Shown here: positions 10,076-20,913 of the stretch, one piece after another | How positions within the stretch are numbered: the first letter of the stretch is position 1 | Layout of the letters: each line of letters begins with the position of its first letter | Source of the DNA: Selaginella moellendorffii | Lineage: Eukaryota > Streptophyta > Lycopodiopsida > Selaginellales > Selaginellaceae | Length of the DNA stretch: 64,000 nt | Direction: 5' to 3' | NCBI RefSeq assembly: GCF_000143415.4 | Contig: NW_003314317.1 | Coordinates: forward strand, 937,183 to 1,001,182 | The notes under the pieces: model-generated | The model's database searches: none | Told to the model about the DNA's origin: nothing | The model's input: only the letters and a program-made list of their open reading frames with translations | Position numbers and translations under genes: made by a program

Positions 10076-11752
10076 TCACGCAAGGAGGAGATTACCTCTT
10101 TGCGTAGCTGTCGGTTTACTCGAGCTCTCTATAGCAGTGGACCCCGAGAGATAGCAGCGTATGCACTCCAGCTCCCAGCAAATCTCCTGAAAGCACTGCC
10201 TCATCTCGGGATTACTAGACCAGCACTGCTGCACCACTCCTCCCAAGAGTGTGTTTACGTATCCCGGCAGCGAAGGCCTCACTCCTGGTTTCATCCAACT
10301 CCCCTTGATCTTTTTAATATCCACTCCTCTGGTCTCGCAAAACGGTACCTCTCCAGTGAGAATGCTGTAGCACGTCATCCCAAAGCTGTAAACGTCCGCC
10401 TTGAGCGTGTACCTCGCACAAAACTCGTCACCACCACCGCGGTCTGGAACCATGACTTCCGGAGCCCTGTAGAATCCTGTGCCTCGCTTCGAAGTGTGAG
10501 CTTGGTCGGAGCACTCCACCGTCTTGGCCGTGCCAAAGTCCGCGAGCTTGAGCAAGAGGCCGCTCGGAGAAGAGCCGGGAGCCCGGGTCAAGAGGATGTT
10601 GCTCGGCTTCACGTCCCTGTGGATGATCTGGAGCGAGTGCAAGTACTTCAGGCCTCGAGCGATCTGGAGCATCATGTCGACGCAGACCAAGGCGGAGAAA
10701 GGTGGCGCAAAGCCGCTTCTTTGCTTGGACTTGTTGATGTAGGACTCAAGATTGCCAGCTTCCATGAGCTCCAGCAGCAATCCATACTTGAGGTCGCTGT
10801 CTCTCTTGAGCTCGACATGGCCGAGAACCTGGACGATGTGAGGATGCTGGAGCTGCAAGTGTAGAGCAGCCTCCCTCACAAACGATGCGTCGTCTTTGAA
10901 GAGCTTAAGAGCGTATCTCTGTCCGAAGGCTTGGACTTCTTGGACGGCGGCGTAGCTCCCACATCCCAGAACGCTTCCCATGACGAGCACTTCGTCTTCC
11001 AGCTGAGTGGAAGCCACAACAACGTCTTGCACGCAGCTAGCCGAGATTCTTGATGGGTGTAACCTCTCCAGCAACAGGTTTGTTGCCTGAAGTTGGTCTT
11101 GCGAGAGATCCGTCCTGTTACTGGCCTCGCCAAGAATTTTCACAGCTTTGAGGAAGAGGGAGGCCCGTTGCAAGAGCTTGCGGAGTGACGTCTCGGTCTC
11201 GGCTATGATTCCCGCAAAGAGCTCGGCGGAAGGAACGGCCTTCTTCTCCACCTGGATGGCATAACTGAGCATCCCCAGCTGCGTCCAAAGCCTGTAGATC
11301 TCATCCCACTTCTTACACAAAGTCTGGTTCGAGATGGCAGCAGCGATCCCAATCGCTGTGGAAGAGTCCTTGCACTCCCTTAGAAGCATCATCTCTTCGC
11401 GAAGAAGCTCCGCAGATCGATCGTGGAGAGTGTCCAGATGGCAGATGAGCTGCGATAAGTTTCTCCCCATACGCCAGTTGACCAACACTACTTTGTCCCT
11501 GTCCTTTCTACCTCCCAAGTACCTGAATAACTTGAAAGCACAACTTCGACGCTTGGTCTTCTCGGAGAGCTTCTTGGTATCGACCCTCAAGCTGCTCAGG
11601 AGGTCGGCTAAAGAATCAGGTTCACCGAGATCAAGACTCCCTGCTTCATCTTCTGCCTTCACTAATCCGGTTCCATCCTTGAGGGACGGAATGAGAGTGC
11701 CGCTCTTACCTGCTGATAACTTCGTAGATGCGGCGATAAGGCACGAGAACAT
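10076..11752 (-). CDS. protein kinase (plant TKL-type) with helical N-terminal region
   Basis: One intronless frame of about 558 residues starts at ATG 11752. The first 250 residues are helical, without signal peptide or membrane segment. The kinase domain follows. It has a glycine loop (LGCGSYAAV, about residues 262-270), the ATP-binding Lys in YALKLF, HRDVKPSNIL in the catalytic loop (about 378), DFG (about 405) and APEV. All key catalytic residues are present, so it should be active. The helical N-terminus plus TKL-like kinase layout recalls plant proteins related to MLKL, but those usually have degenerate catalytic loops, so I leave it unnamed. The start is only 68 bp after the stop of the PPR gene on the same strand. 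Part of a duplicate lies at 7553. Confidence 0.85.
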   Translation of the reverse strand: MFSCLIAASTKLSAGKSGTLIPSLKDGTGLVKAEDEAGSLDLGEPDSLADLLSSLRVDTKKLSEKTKRRSCAFKLFRYLGGRKDRDKVVLVNWRMGRNLSQLICHLDTLHDRSAELLREEMMLLRECKDSSTAIGIAAAISNQTLCKKWDEIYRLWTQLGMLSYAIQVEKKAVPSAELFAGIIAETETSLRKLLQRASLFLKAVKILGEASNRTDLSQDQLQATNLLLERLHPSRISASCVQDVVVASTQLEDEVLVMGSVLGCGSYAAVQEVQAFGQRYALKLFKDDASFVREAALHLQLQHPHIVQVLGHVELKRDSDLKYGLLLELMEAGNLESYINKSKQRSGFAPPFSALVCVDMMLQIARGLKYLHSLQIIHRDVKPSNILLTRAPGSSPSGLLLKLADFGTAKTVECSDQAHTSKRGTGFYRAPEVMVPDRGGGDEFCARYTLKADVYSFGMTCYSILTGEVPFCETRGVDIKKIKGSWMKPGVRPSLPGYVNTLLGGVVQQCWSSNPEMRQCFQEICWELECIRCYLSGSTAIESSSKPTATQRGNLLLA

Positions 11753-11820
11753 TGTGCGCAATCCTTTGAAGTTCTCGCAATGCTTTGGTGTTTTCCAAAG
11801 TCAACCAGCTCGTCTAAGTC

Positions 11821-14149
11821 TTAGGCGACCAGCTCCACTGTTCCAGTCTGCTGCCGACAAAGCTCTTCTTGGTTCTCCGGTGTAGTTTCCAAAACCTGGG
11901 ACCCTTCTCGCAACGAGCTCACGCATGCGACTGTGATCTCGTTCGCTTCTACGTCGTTAGCCTGCATTTGTTCGAACAGCTCGGACGCTCTTTCCAGCTG
12001 ACCCTGCTTCACGTAAGCGTCGAGCAGAGCGTTCCAAAATGCGGTAGACTTGTCCGGAGTTCTGTCGAAGAGATTTTGTGCGTCTTCCAGAGCTCCGCAC
12101 TTGCAGTACATGCCCAGCAGCGCCTCTCTGATACCACCATCCTGATACAAATCCTTGCCTTTGATGCTCTCATGAACAGCCTTGCCCCGCTCCAACTCCT
12201 GGAGCTCCGCACAGGCCTTGAGAACGCTGATGATTGTCAGCTTGTAAGGAACCGACTGGACGTTCTGGTAGACGTCGAGAAGCTCTCGCCAGTGTCCGTG
12301 TCTCTCACAAGTTGCTATCATAGCGCTGGAGAGCAGCACATTCTTCGTTGGCACGGACTGGAAGAGCTCCCAAGCAGCATCGTAGAGACCACAGCGGCCA
12401 TACATATGGATCAGAGCGCTTCGTACGACCACGTCCGATTCAAAGCCACTCTCTTCTATGCCGGCATGAAGAAGTCTTCCCTCCGCCAGGCACTCGGCAC
12501 CATTGCATGCGCTCAAGGTGGTCGTGAAGGCAAACTTGTCAACCCGGACACCTTCTAGCCTCATGAGTCTGAAAAGCCCGAGTGCTTCTTTGCTGCGATG
12601 CCACTGTGTGTAGAAGGATATCATATGAGCCCAAGCAACGTCGTCGTATTCGCGTCTCTTCCAGAAAACCTTGGCAGCGTCTTCGAGGCTGCCACACTTT
12701 CCATACATGTTGAGCAATGCGCTGGAGACCGCATCCTCAGTTTCCAAACCTCTCGCAGTGACCACAGCATGAACCTGTCGACCATCTTCGAGAGCTGTAG
12801 CGCCGGCACACGCATTGATCACAGTGACAAAAGTGCTGACGCTTGGAGTGAGCTCCATCTTCCTGTAGAGCTCGAGCGCCTCCTCGTACGCACTATGTTG
12901 GACGTAGACCGAGAGCATTGCGTTCCAAGTGATGATATCTTTCCCCTGGATTTCTTCAAAGACCTTCCTTGCGTCTGTCAGGCTACCGCACTTCCCATAC
13001 ATGTTGAGTAGCGCAGTCTTGACGATGAGGTCGTTCTCAAACCCGTTTCCAGTGAGCTGCGAGTGAATAAGCTTGCCTTCTTGCAAAGCACTCATTTTCC
13101 CGCAGCAATTGAGGACGGTGACAAAGGTGACGTTGTCCGGCTTTACACTCTCGCCTTGCATTCTCTGGAACAGCTTCAATGCCGTCTTGTAGTGACCACG
13201 CTCTGAGTAGGCCGAGATCATAGAAGTCCAAAGAATAGCGTCCCGCGAAACCATCTCGTCAAACATTCTCTGCGCGTCCCTTAAGCTCCCACACTTGAGA
13301 TACATCTCTATGAGATGGTTCCCGAGTATCCTGTCCTGCTCCTGCCCGCTATCCCGAATGTAGCTGTGAATTTTCTTCCCTTGCTGGAGAGCCTTGTTCT
13401 TAGCGCAAACTCGTAAAACTCTAGCGTAAGTGGCACTGTCTGTCTTGTGTATCATCCCTTGCATGCGATCCACTAGAATCTTCAAGTTGTCCTCGTCGGG
13501 ACTCCTGGCAGCACTGTTCTTGTACCCGAAAGCGGCACACGATACTTTGCTACCGTGGTGTTGTCCTCGAAGCGTTTGTGTTTTGTCTCGCCAATCTGGA
13601 TAAGAAACCAAGAACTTGTAACGCTCTGAAAGTCCAGGATGAAAAGAAGTTTAAAAAACTCTCTAGCGCACTCACACAAAAATGCCATCCTTGACGATAC
13701 AAAACATCCAAATCTCCAGACTAAAGATCAAGCATTGGCAGGGAAATTTTTTTCTAGAACGTAAACGCTAAAAGATCTAGGAAAAGGATCGAAACTAGAA
13801 AATATGCCTACACAATTGAATCGGATTCACGAGAAAACATCGAAGAACATACAAAACATCCAAATTTTCAGACGAAAGATCAAGCATTAAGGGGAAAAAA
13901 AATTCTAGAACGTAAAGATCTAGGAAAAGGATCGAGACTAGAAACAATGCCTACACGATTGAATCGGATTCACGAGAAAACATTGAACGATCGAACTACA
14001 AAACGATTGAAAGCAAAGAAAAGAATGCCGCGCAAGAAGAATCTCTCAAGACAGGACATGATCAAGGATAGCATAAGCAACATACCTAGATTTCTTCGCT
14101 TCCTCCTGTGCGCGATCGCCATCGCCATAGACGAGAGCGCGGCCGCCAT
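11821..14149 (-). CDS. pentatricopeptide repeat protein, PLS-type, organellar
   Basis: Two exons, 14149-14086 and 13595-11821, give about 612 residues. The first exon supplies MAAALSSMAMAIAHRRKRRN, a basic, alanine- and serine-rich start typical of plastid or mitochondrial targeting. It joins in frame at DWRDKTQ through a standard GT/AG intron of 490 bp. The rest is a string of about 13-14 PPR motifs, with recurring signatures such as LLNMYGKCGSLTDARKVFEE and ITWNAMLSVYVQHSAYEEAL. The P, L and S variants alternate. No E, E+ or DYW editing domain follows; it ends shortly after ASELFEQMQANDVEANEITV. PPR proteins bind organelle RNA and act in editing, splicing or stability; the target is unknown. 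If exon 1 is wrong, no nearby in-frame ATG precedes the repeats. Confidence 0.85.
13698..13997. repeat. 152-bp tandem duplication inside the PPR intron
   Basis: Two copies start at 13698 and 13850, each beginning TACAAAACATCCAAAT. They share AAAGATCAAGCATT, TCTAGAACGTAAA, AGATCTAGGAAAAGGATCGA and CGGATTCACGAGAAAACAT, with scattered differences. They lie wholly in the single intron of the PPR gene and account for about 60 percent of it. No coding capacity. Confidence 0.85.
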
Positions 14150-14440
14150 AGCCAAGCTCTCACAGATATTTTCGTGGGCTTTGCTTTGGAAAAATTTAAG
14201 CCTAGGCGGGAAAGGCTTGGTCTAAATGACAACTGTCCTTGGAACACGTGTCCTTAAACCTCCTCTCTTTTTAAAATACCCATTAGGGTTCTTCGCTCTG
14301 CTTGATCATCACGGTATTTCTAGCGACATTTCTCTCGGAGGCAAGATCCTAGCTATTCGAGGTAAGATTTACCGCCTGGCAGTGGCATTTTCTTAGCGAC
14401 CGATCGTTTTCTTGCTGCTAGCAGCTTGGCGCTCACTCTC

Positions 14441-15670
14441 ATGGCGCTGGTCTTGATCTTCTTGCTCGCGATCCGGATATTTCCTGCTACCAGGGCATCG
14501 ACGCTCTCGTCGGATCTCCAAGCCCTCAAGGATGTCAAGGCCGCGGTAGATCCCTCCAGCATTCACTCCACGACCTGTCTCGGCTCCTGGGACTTCGCCG
14601 CCGCCGATCCCTGCGACTCGCGATCCACATCGCATTTCGTGTGTGGCATTGGCTGTAGCAGCGACGATCCTCTCAGCCGCCGCGTCATCAGCTTGATCCT
14701 CGACGGCTCCGGCTACAATGGTACCCTCTCTCCATCGCTGGGCAGCTTGACCGCGTTACAGGTGCTCGATTTCTCTGGAAATTCCTTTCACGGCACCATT
14801 CCAGCGTCCCTGGGCCAGCTGACTAGCCTCATCAAGCTCGACCTGTCAAGGAACTCTTTCACCGGCGCGATTCCAGACACCATCTCACAGCTCTCGAATC
14901 TATCCTACCTCTCCGTCGCCAACAATCACCTCGAGGGGCCGATTCCCAGCTCCATCGCCAATCTATCAACCATCGAGAGGCTCTTCCTCCACAACAACCA
15001 GCTCGCCGGAAAGATTCCCTCGCTAGATGGTTTGCAGAGGCTGAGCTACTTCGACGCTAGCAACAACCGGCTGTCCGAGCTGCCGCTCAAGCTCCCGGTT
15101 TCGCTGCTCCAACTTTCGCTGCGAAGCAACCAACTGGGTGGGAGCTTTCCACAGAATCTAGTCCAGCTCCAGGGGCTGGAAGTTCTGGACCTGAGCTACA
15201 ACCAGTTCGTCGGGCACCTGGATTCGTCGCTGTTCGAATTGCCATCTCTCCAGCAGCTCACGGTCTCGCACAACCAGATCTCTTCGCTGGGTGTTCCACG
15301 ACTTTCCAACGTGGAGAGCGAGCTTGTGGCGGTGGACATAAGTTACAACCAGCTCGAAGGTGCTCTGCCCGTGTTCTTGGCAAACATCAGCAGGCTCTCG
15401 GCACTCTCGCTTCGCTACAACAACTTCAGTGGCACCATCCCTTACGAGTTCGCTTCCAAGGCGAGCTCGGCTTCCAACGAGGTCCAGCCGCTCATGCGCT
15501 TGTTCCTGGACGGCAACTATCTCATCGGCGAGGTTCCTCAGCCATTTCTCGAGGTTCCGGGAAGGTTTAGCGCGAGTTTTATCTACAACTGCCTGGCCAA
15601 GTGCCCGGAGAGCTTTGCGTTTTGCCAAGGAGGTGGACAGAGGCCAAAGTCGGAGTGCCCGACTCTGTGA
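14441..15670 (+). CDS. secreted leucine-rich-repeat protein, RLP-like
   Basis: An intronless frame of 409 residues starts at ATG 14441. The N-terminus MALVLIFLLAIRIF is a signal peptide. It is followed by an LRRNT-type region (SDLQALKDVKAAVDPSS, then the paired-cysteine CGIGC). About ten plant extracellular LRRs follow, such as LTALQVLDFSGNSFHGTIP and LTSLIKLDLSRNSFTGAIP. The C-terminal cap has cysteines (YNCLAKCPESFAFC). No transmembrane helix or kinase domain follows, so it is probably secreted into the cell wall, as an LRR receptor-like protein without anchor. Such proteins take part in peptide perception or defence; the partner is unknown. Codon use is GC-rich like the neighbouring genes. 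Confidence 0.85.
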   Translation: MALVLIFLLAIRIFPATRASTLSSDLQALKDVKAAVDPSSIHSTTCLGSWDFAAADPCDSRSTSHFVCGIGCSSDDPLSRRVISLILDGSGYNGTLSPSLGSLTALQVLDFSGNSFHGTIPASLGQLTSLIKLDLSRNSFTGAIPDTISQLSNLSYLSVANNHLEGPIPSSIANLSTIERLFLHNNQLAGKIPSLDGLQRLSYFDASNNRLSELPLKLPVSLLQLSLRSNQLGGSFPQNLVQLQGLEVLDLSYNQFVGHLDSSLFELPSLQQLTVSHNQISSLGVPRLSNVESELVAVDISYNQLEGALPVFLANISRLSALSLRYNNFSGTIPYEFASKASSASNEVQPLMRLFLDGNYLIGEVPQPFLEVPGRFSASFIYNCLAKCPESFAFCQGGGQRPKSECPTL

Positions 15671-17305
15671 GGACTGAATCCAACAGCCAGGAAGGAGGAC
15701 GAGGAAGCGAAAACAGGACAAGAACTATACGTATGCAGCAGTCAGCTCAGCTCTGGGTTTGGATGTCATATACTAACCGCGTGTGGAGGAATTTGCAGTC
15801 ACGTAATACGTCTTACTGTAGGTGAGAGGGAGACGAGCTACCTAGCTTTTGATCAGATCGTCTCTCCAAACTGTTGCTATCCTACATAGAGGTATGGCTT
15901 TGCGCTCCTGGTGTCTTTACTTCTCAGTGTGTGGAAGTTTTTCTCATCGCGTGTCATTTGGCCAGGTGCACAGATGATGAACATGAGGAGAAAGAGGATC
16001 AAGCTTTTCTTTCTTTTTAAGTAGTGCGAAGATCTTTACTGGAGTATCGCGGCAAATCCCAGAAACTTCCAGCTTTTCAAAGGTGCAGCAACAATATCAT
16101 TGTCCTTGAGAGGACCGTATGTCTTTTTACTCAAGTGCTTCTAATAATGTTCTTGGGTTGCTGTTATGTTACAGAATGGAGCCAGTGAGACAGACCAAGC
16201 ACAGATCAGACTGGGAGGATGAGGTAGTAACACCAACAACAACATCCATTACAACAAGGTGTGTGAATCGAGCCCGGGCTTTAGTGGCTTAGAGGAGGTA
16301 CTAGAAAGCAAAGCTGGACTGGGAAATTTTTGGAAGAACACAGGGAATAGGAAGTGGACAGGGCACGTACGAGCGGGAGGAATACAGCTGGTCTGTAGCA
16401 GCATGAATGGTTTTTATTTGGAGTGATTTGGATTCGCCAGACAGCTAGCAAAAGGGAAAGGCTCGATCTTCAATGCTCGGAAAAGGAACTACTTGGGGGA
16501 CCCTGGCACAGTGGTGCTGGTGCTGCTGATGGTGGTGGTGGTGGTGGTGGTCACTCGTGGTGGCCACAAAACTAAGTAGTTTCACTGGTGTACGATGGGA
16601 CTCGACTCGACTCGACACTCTCAATCTCCTTCTCCAGAGGCTGCCAGAGATTCTCACATAAGCTCAGACAATATCACCGTCTTCTACCCAAGATCGGACT
16701 CTGATCGTCCTCATCTGGGAGGGAGATCAAACTTTAAGCGGCGGTGGCACGGATCTATCTACCAGAGGTACGTTTTCTTAATGAAGCTTCGAGCACCGCT
16801 TTTGTCAACAGCCGTGATCTGATGTGGAACGTACTCCAGGCTCACAAGTGGCGCCGCGCGAAAAGGGACACACCTCACAGCCTTTTGATTCATGGCCGAG
16901 TGCATGCGTTTTGGTCTAAAGTTTGTGGCCTGGTAAAACGTATTCATTGAGAGAAATCTGCGAAGATTCACGGGGCAGTATTTTTAATCGTTTCTTTTGT
17001 TTATGCTGATCTTTGGGTTCCTCGTAGGGTTTTTTAGGTCTTAAGCTCTTGCTTGTGCTCCAGTTCTAAACATTCTATTCAGTGAAGAACATGAAGAACA
17101 TTGCCTTGAGTGAAGCAGTGGTGTTGTTGTTGCTCAATTCAATCAATGGAGGTTTTTTTTGTTTGTAAGCGGTGGGTGTCTTTGTCCCCAAACTCCAACC
17201 TTCTTGTTCTCTTTCTTTATTTCTTTTCCCTTTTCTTCACAAAATGTGTATTATTTCGTTTAATAAAGAATTATTAGCAAATTATTGATGAGTTTTAAAA
17301 GAGAG
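15671..17305. other. intergenic, 3' flank of the LRR gene
   Basis: No supported gene. The first several hundred bases probably include the LRR gene 3' UTR. A (GGT)n microsatellite lies at 16530-16551 and a (TCGAC) triple at about 16602-16617. Short frames on both strands here (for example the His-run frame on the minus strand at 16445-16657) are produced by the microsatellite and look non-coding. Confidence 0.5.
16530..16551. repeat. (GGT)n microsatellite
   Basis: Seven uninterrupted GGT units, preceded by related CTGGTGCTGCTGAT words. It lies in non-coding DNA. Read on the minus strand it would give a run of histidines, which explains a spurious open frame. Confidence 0.85.
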
Positions 17306-17387
17306 CGTCATCAGCAGGAATCGAGCCTGCGCGGGCAAAGCCCAACAGGTTTCGAGTCTGTCTCCTTAACCACTCGGACACACTGAC
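17306..17387 (-). tRNA. tRNA-Ser (anticodon CGA), slightly degenerate
   Basis: The minus strand gives an 82-nt type-II tRNA. It begins GTCAGTGTGTCCGAGTGG, has CTCGAAA as the anticodon loop (CGA, serine), a long variable arm (TTGGGCTTTGCCCGC) and a T-arm GCAGGCTCGATTCCTGC. It ends TGATGACG with a G73 discriminator, which is a serine identity element. The acceptor stem has one G-A mismatch at the fifth pair and the anticodon stem has one A-C mismatch. It may be functional, but these two mismatches suggest drift. The A and B boxes are preserved. Confidence 0.8.
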
Positions 17388-18454
17388 ATTTACATGTAAA
17401 CTGTGATTAGTCGATGAGACACAAGATATTTTTGACTTCGGCTTCACGCGGCAAAAATAATCATCAATGCTTGTTTAAAAGATCACCCTGATTACATGTC
17501 ATCCGTGTGCGTGCTTTGGCCTAGAAATTTAAGCGTCAATTGTACGCAAACTCACACAAGATACAAGCTCCACGCAAAGGCACGCGTGCATGTAGCATTT
17601 CTTTAATATCCTAAGCTTAGCTTAAGTTAAACTTGGAAGATTCCCCAAGATCACGTCCGGCCTTATAATATTCTTCAAAGGGCAAAACCAACGTCGTCCC
17701 GATTCGTTCGCCTTGGACGTCCAAATCCTGGAATCCGAAACGTTTAGAGTAAACTACGTAGGAGAAATCCCCGCATCGCATTTAATAAAACCAAAGGATT
17801 AACAAGGAAGGCTGTCGGAGAATAATGGGCTTTGCCCTAAACTACATTTTACAAAAGGTGGCGGACATGTTATTAGTGAAAGATGCGCTTTATTTGTAGC
17901 TAAAAGGTATACAAACTATAGCCCTAACCCTAATGCTTCGATCCGACGGCCTGTGACGGCCTGTCAACCTGTCAGCTGTCTTGTCACGGTTAAAACAACA
18001 ACGTAATCGCATTAAATCCAAAGCCCAGTAAAAACGTTTTTCCCGTGAGACGAATTCACGGAATCACCTACCTGAAGTTTGGAAAGCTGGGAACACTTCA
18101 ATGTTCACTAAAAACTATACTCGCTTCTGCTTTGCCTCTAACGTAACGCCCTCTTAACCAAAGCTGGAGTTAGCAGACCACACGTGGAGCAATCCCAACT
18201 GTCGATACCCGACATCGGACGGACGCCGCGGAACCCGTGTCTTATCGTCTGACAGTCAAAAGTACGTCCACGTGTACGCGTATAGCTCAGTTACGGCCAT
18301 GTGGCAGAATATGAGGCGTTGGATGGGGGCGCCCATCGACGGCTGGCAGCGGTCCGGCCCCCGGCGCCGTCAGATGGAACCCAATCAACGGTCCGCGCGT
18401 TTGAAAATGCTTTTCCAGACAGCGATGGTATGCGTTCTCTCTTTTGTTTGTATG
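17388..18454 (+). promoter_or_regulatory. candidate upstream region of the ZF-HD gene
   Basis: No gene is seen. Two ACGT words that could bind bZIP or bHLH factors lie at 18178-18187 (CCACACGTGG) and 18268-18274 (CCACGTG). The sequence turns from AT-rich to a GC-rich stretch ending in the (GA)n tract at 18460. Assignment to the ZF-HD gene is by position only and the transcription start is not known. Confidence 0.35.
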
Positions 18455-18513
18455 ATAGAAGAGAGGAGAGAGAGAGAGAGAGAGAGAGGGACAAGAAGAA
18501 GAAGAAGAGAGAG
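18455..18513. repeat. (GA)n and (AAG)n microsatellite tract
   Basis: A run of about fifteen AG units followed by five AAG/AGA units. Purine-rich tracts like this are frequent near plant transcription starts and in 5' leaders. It precedes a CT-rich stretch of the presumed ZF-HD leader. Confidence 0.8.
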
Positions 18514-20038
18514 TTTTAGTGAACTCCCCAGCCTCCGCAACCGGTGCTCCGAGGCTTCGGGGGAGCAATTCCATTCCCCCCAAAATCACTTTTTTTTTCC
18601 CCAGCCTTTGCAAAATTTTCCTTTTTTTTTTGTCCCCGCTGCTTTGCTTTGCTTTGTTTGCTCAAATCCTCGAGAAGTTCCGCAAAGAAACCCATTACCG
18701 TGGGGGCCATTTCCCATTTCTACGCCCTTCTCCTCCTCTTCCTCCGCCTCACTCTACTGCGATCTTCTCTCTGGTGATTCTCCGCTGCTTTCGAGTGATC
18801 ATCCGGCTATTACCGTAATTCACACCGTCCAAGCCGGGGCTAGATCAGAGGTCGAGATTAGCATCCAAGCTCCTGGTTTTTTTTCTTTCATCACTGCATC
18901 ATCATCTCGACATCAGCAAGACCAGCACCAAAGTTTCCAGCTTACTACTATTAAGCAGCAGCAGCAGTTTCTTCATCTCCTCCTTCTTCGTCTTCTTCGT
19001 CCCTGGAAAGTTAAGACTGATCTTGAGATATCCTGGAAAGATAAAAGAGAGTTACCTGGAAGCTAGGGGTCACTGTTTTGAGCTGCTTGATCTTGTTGCG
19101 TTTTTCCTGGCTGTGCTCTGAGCTCTGATTGATTCCTGCTCCTCCTCTTTCTTTCTTTTCCTTCTTTTTTCCTTCCTTGCTGGGCACACTGCTGCTAATG
19201 ATGCAGTAGTAGCAGCAGCCGGAGCAGCATCAGATCAGTGCTTTGCTGATTCACTTGCTTAGTCTTGGCTTGAGCACTAAGTCAGTCCGGTTGAGCAGCA
19301 CCTTGAGTTGAGTGATTGCAAGAGCTTGATGATTATCTTCTTCGTAATAATGCGTTTCTTTGCTTTGCTCTGACCTGGATTCCAATCCAAGCTCTCGTCT
19401 CGCATAGCTCTTGCTCCTTCCTCCCGTGGCCTGTGTGATTTCTTGAGCTCTAAGCCATTCGATCTCCCTTCTTTTTGTGCAGTGTTTGAGTTAAGTTGAG
19501 CCCAGCAGTACGACTCTTCAGTGATGTGCCAGCGGATTAGCGTTTAAAGTCCAAGCCTTTCTCATCCCTTCGTTTTTGAGTGACCCCGGAGAGATAAGAC
19601 TCCTTTTCTTGCTTCCTTAGAGCGTTGTTTTGTGTCACACGCACTGTTCCACAAAACCGCGGCATGGGATGGATACCTGGAGCAAAGTGAAGTCTAAGTT
19701 TCCAAGGAGACCAGGATTGGAATTCCATTACCAGTAGATAAGAGCCGGGTAACACCAACAACATTCTTTTCTCAGCGCTTGTGCCAAATCCTCTCTCTTC
19801 AATCTGCAGTTTATCCACTTTGGTACTACTACTGCAAGCACGCAAGCAAGCGAGGTCCATTAGCACAAGCCAGCGACTTACACAAGTGGTGGTTTAGCCG
19901 AAGGATTTTCCACTCGAGTTGCTGTAAATCCCCCCCGGGTCAAGCTCGCTCCACACTCTCGGGGGCTTTGTCTCAGCAACAGCAGCAACTGCAACCAAGT
20001 AAGCAGTGCTTGAGTCCCTGTTTTGCTCGCAAAGTAGG
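18514..20038 (+). other. presumed long 5' leader (and possible leader intron) of the ZF-HD gene
   Basis: About 1.5 kb of CT- and T-rich sequence with several short upstream frames and CAG/CTT runs, but no convincing coding exon. The composition is typical of a long plant 5' UTR. Candidate GT/AG leader introns can be drawn, but none is compelling. If transcribed as one leader, it holds several upstream ATGs that could reduce translation of the main frame. Confidence 0.35.
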
Positions 20039-20913
20039 ATGGATTTAGAGGCAGAGATCCCGGTGTCAATGCCTCAGCCGAGCTACCTTCATGACTCGTC
20101 CAACAAGTTGAAGCTCATGGCCAGTGGTGCCAACGGAGTCACGCCCGTCACAGCCGTGGAAGAAGCCGCGGCAGCAGTGGTTGCAGCGTCGCGAGCTACT
20201 TTCGCTGAGCCCATCCTAGCACAACCTCTTGCAGCCGGAACTCCAAACACCGCCACCACCACTAATGGCTCCAAAGTTGAGCCGAGCAAGAAACCGGTGC
20301 GGTACAGGGAGTGCCTCAAGAACCACGCCGCTGGCATCGGTGGTCATGCTCTCGACGGCTGCGGAGAATTCATGCCCAGCGGAGAAGAAGGCACCATCGA
20401 GTCGCTCAAGTGCTCGGCCTGCGACTGCCACCGGAATTTTCACAGACGAGAAGTCGAAGGTGAGCCTCCGTCTTGTGTATCTGCCTGCTTAAAGCTCCTC
20501 CTCATTCGTCCCCAGGTGCCAAGGACGTGATGTCCAAGAAGAAGCCATCGTCAGTCCTCCCGCTGCAGCAACACGGCTCTCCACTGGGTTCCATGGCCCG
20601 CTCCCCGGGAGCTCTCGTCGCTCTGAGTAATTCCGACCAGTCGGATGATCACGACCTTGGAGCTCAGCACCAGACCACGTACAGCTTGGCTCACCACCTG
20701 ATTCCGTCTGCCATCAAAAAGAGGTTCAGGACCAAGTTTACAAACGAGCAAAAGGAAAAGATGTTCCACTTTGCTCACCGGCTGGGTTGGAAAATCCAGA
20801 AGCACGACGAGGGCGAAGTGCAGCAGTTCTGTGCTGATGTCGGGGTCAAGCGGCACGTCCTCAAGGTGTGGATGCACAATAACAAGAACACCTTCGGGAA
20901 GAAGATGAGCTGA
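20039..20913 (+). CDS. zinc-finger homeodomain (ZF-HD) transcription factor
   Basis: Two exons, 20039-20459 and 20516-20913, joined by a 56-bp intron, give 272 residues. Residues 88-139 form the ZF-HD dimerisation zinc finger ([20 protein letters not shown], then [11 protein letters not shown] and [14 protein letters not shown]). Residues 208-268 form the divergent homeodomain ([20 protein letters not shown], ending [14 protein letters not shown]). The finger mediates homo- and heterodimers and the homeodomain binds ATTA-type DNA. The start ATG opens [19 protein letters not shown]. In most angiosperm ZHD genes the coding region lacks introns, so the short intron just after the finger is notable. 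Its placement between the two domains might suit MIF-like finger-only products if retained (inference). A CAG-rich run follows the stop. Confidence 0.93.
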
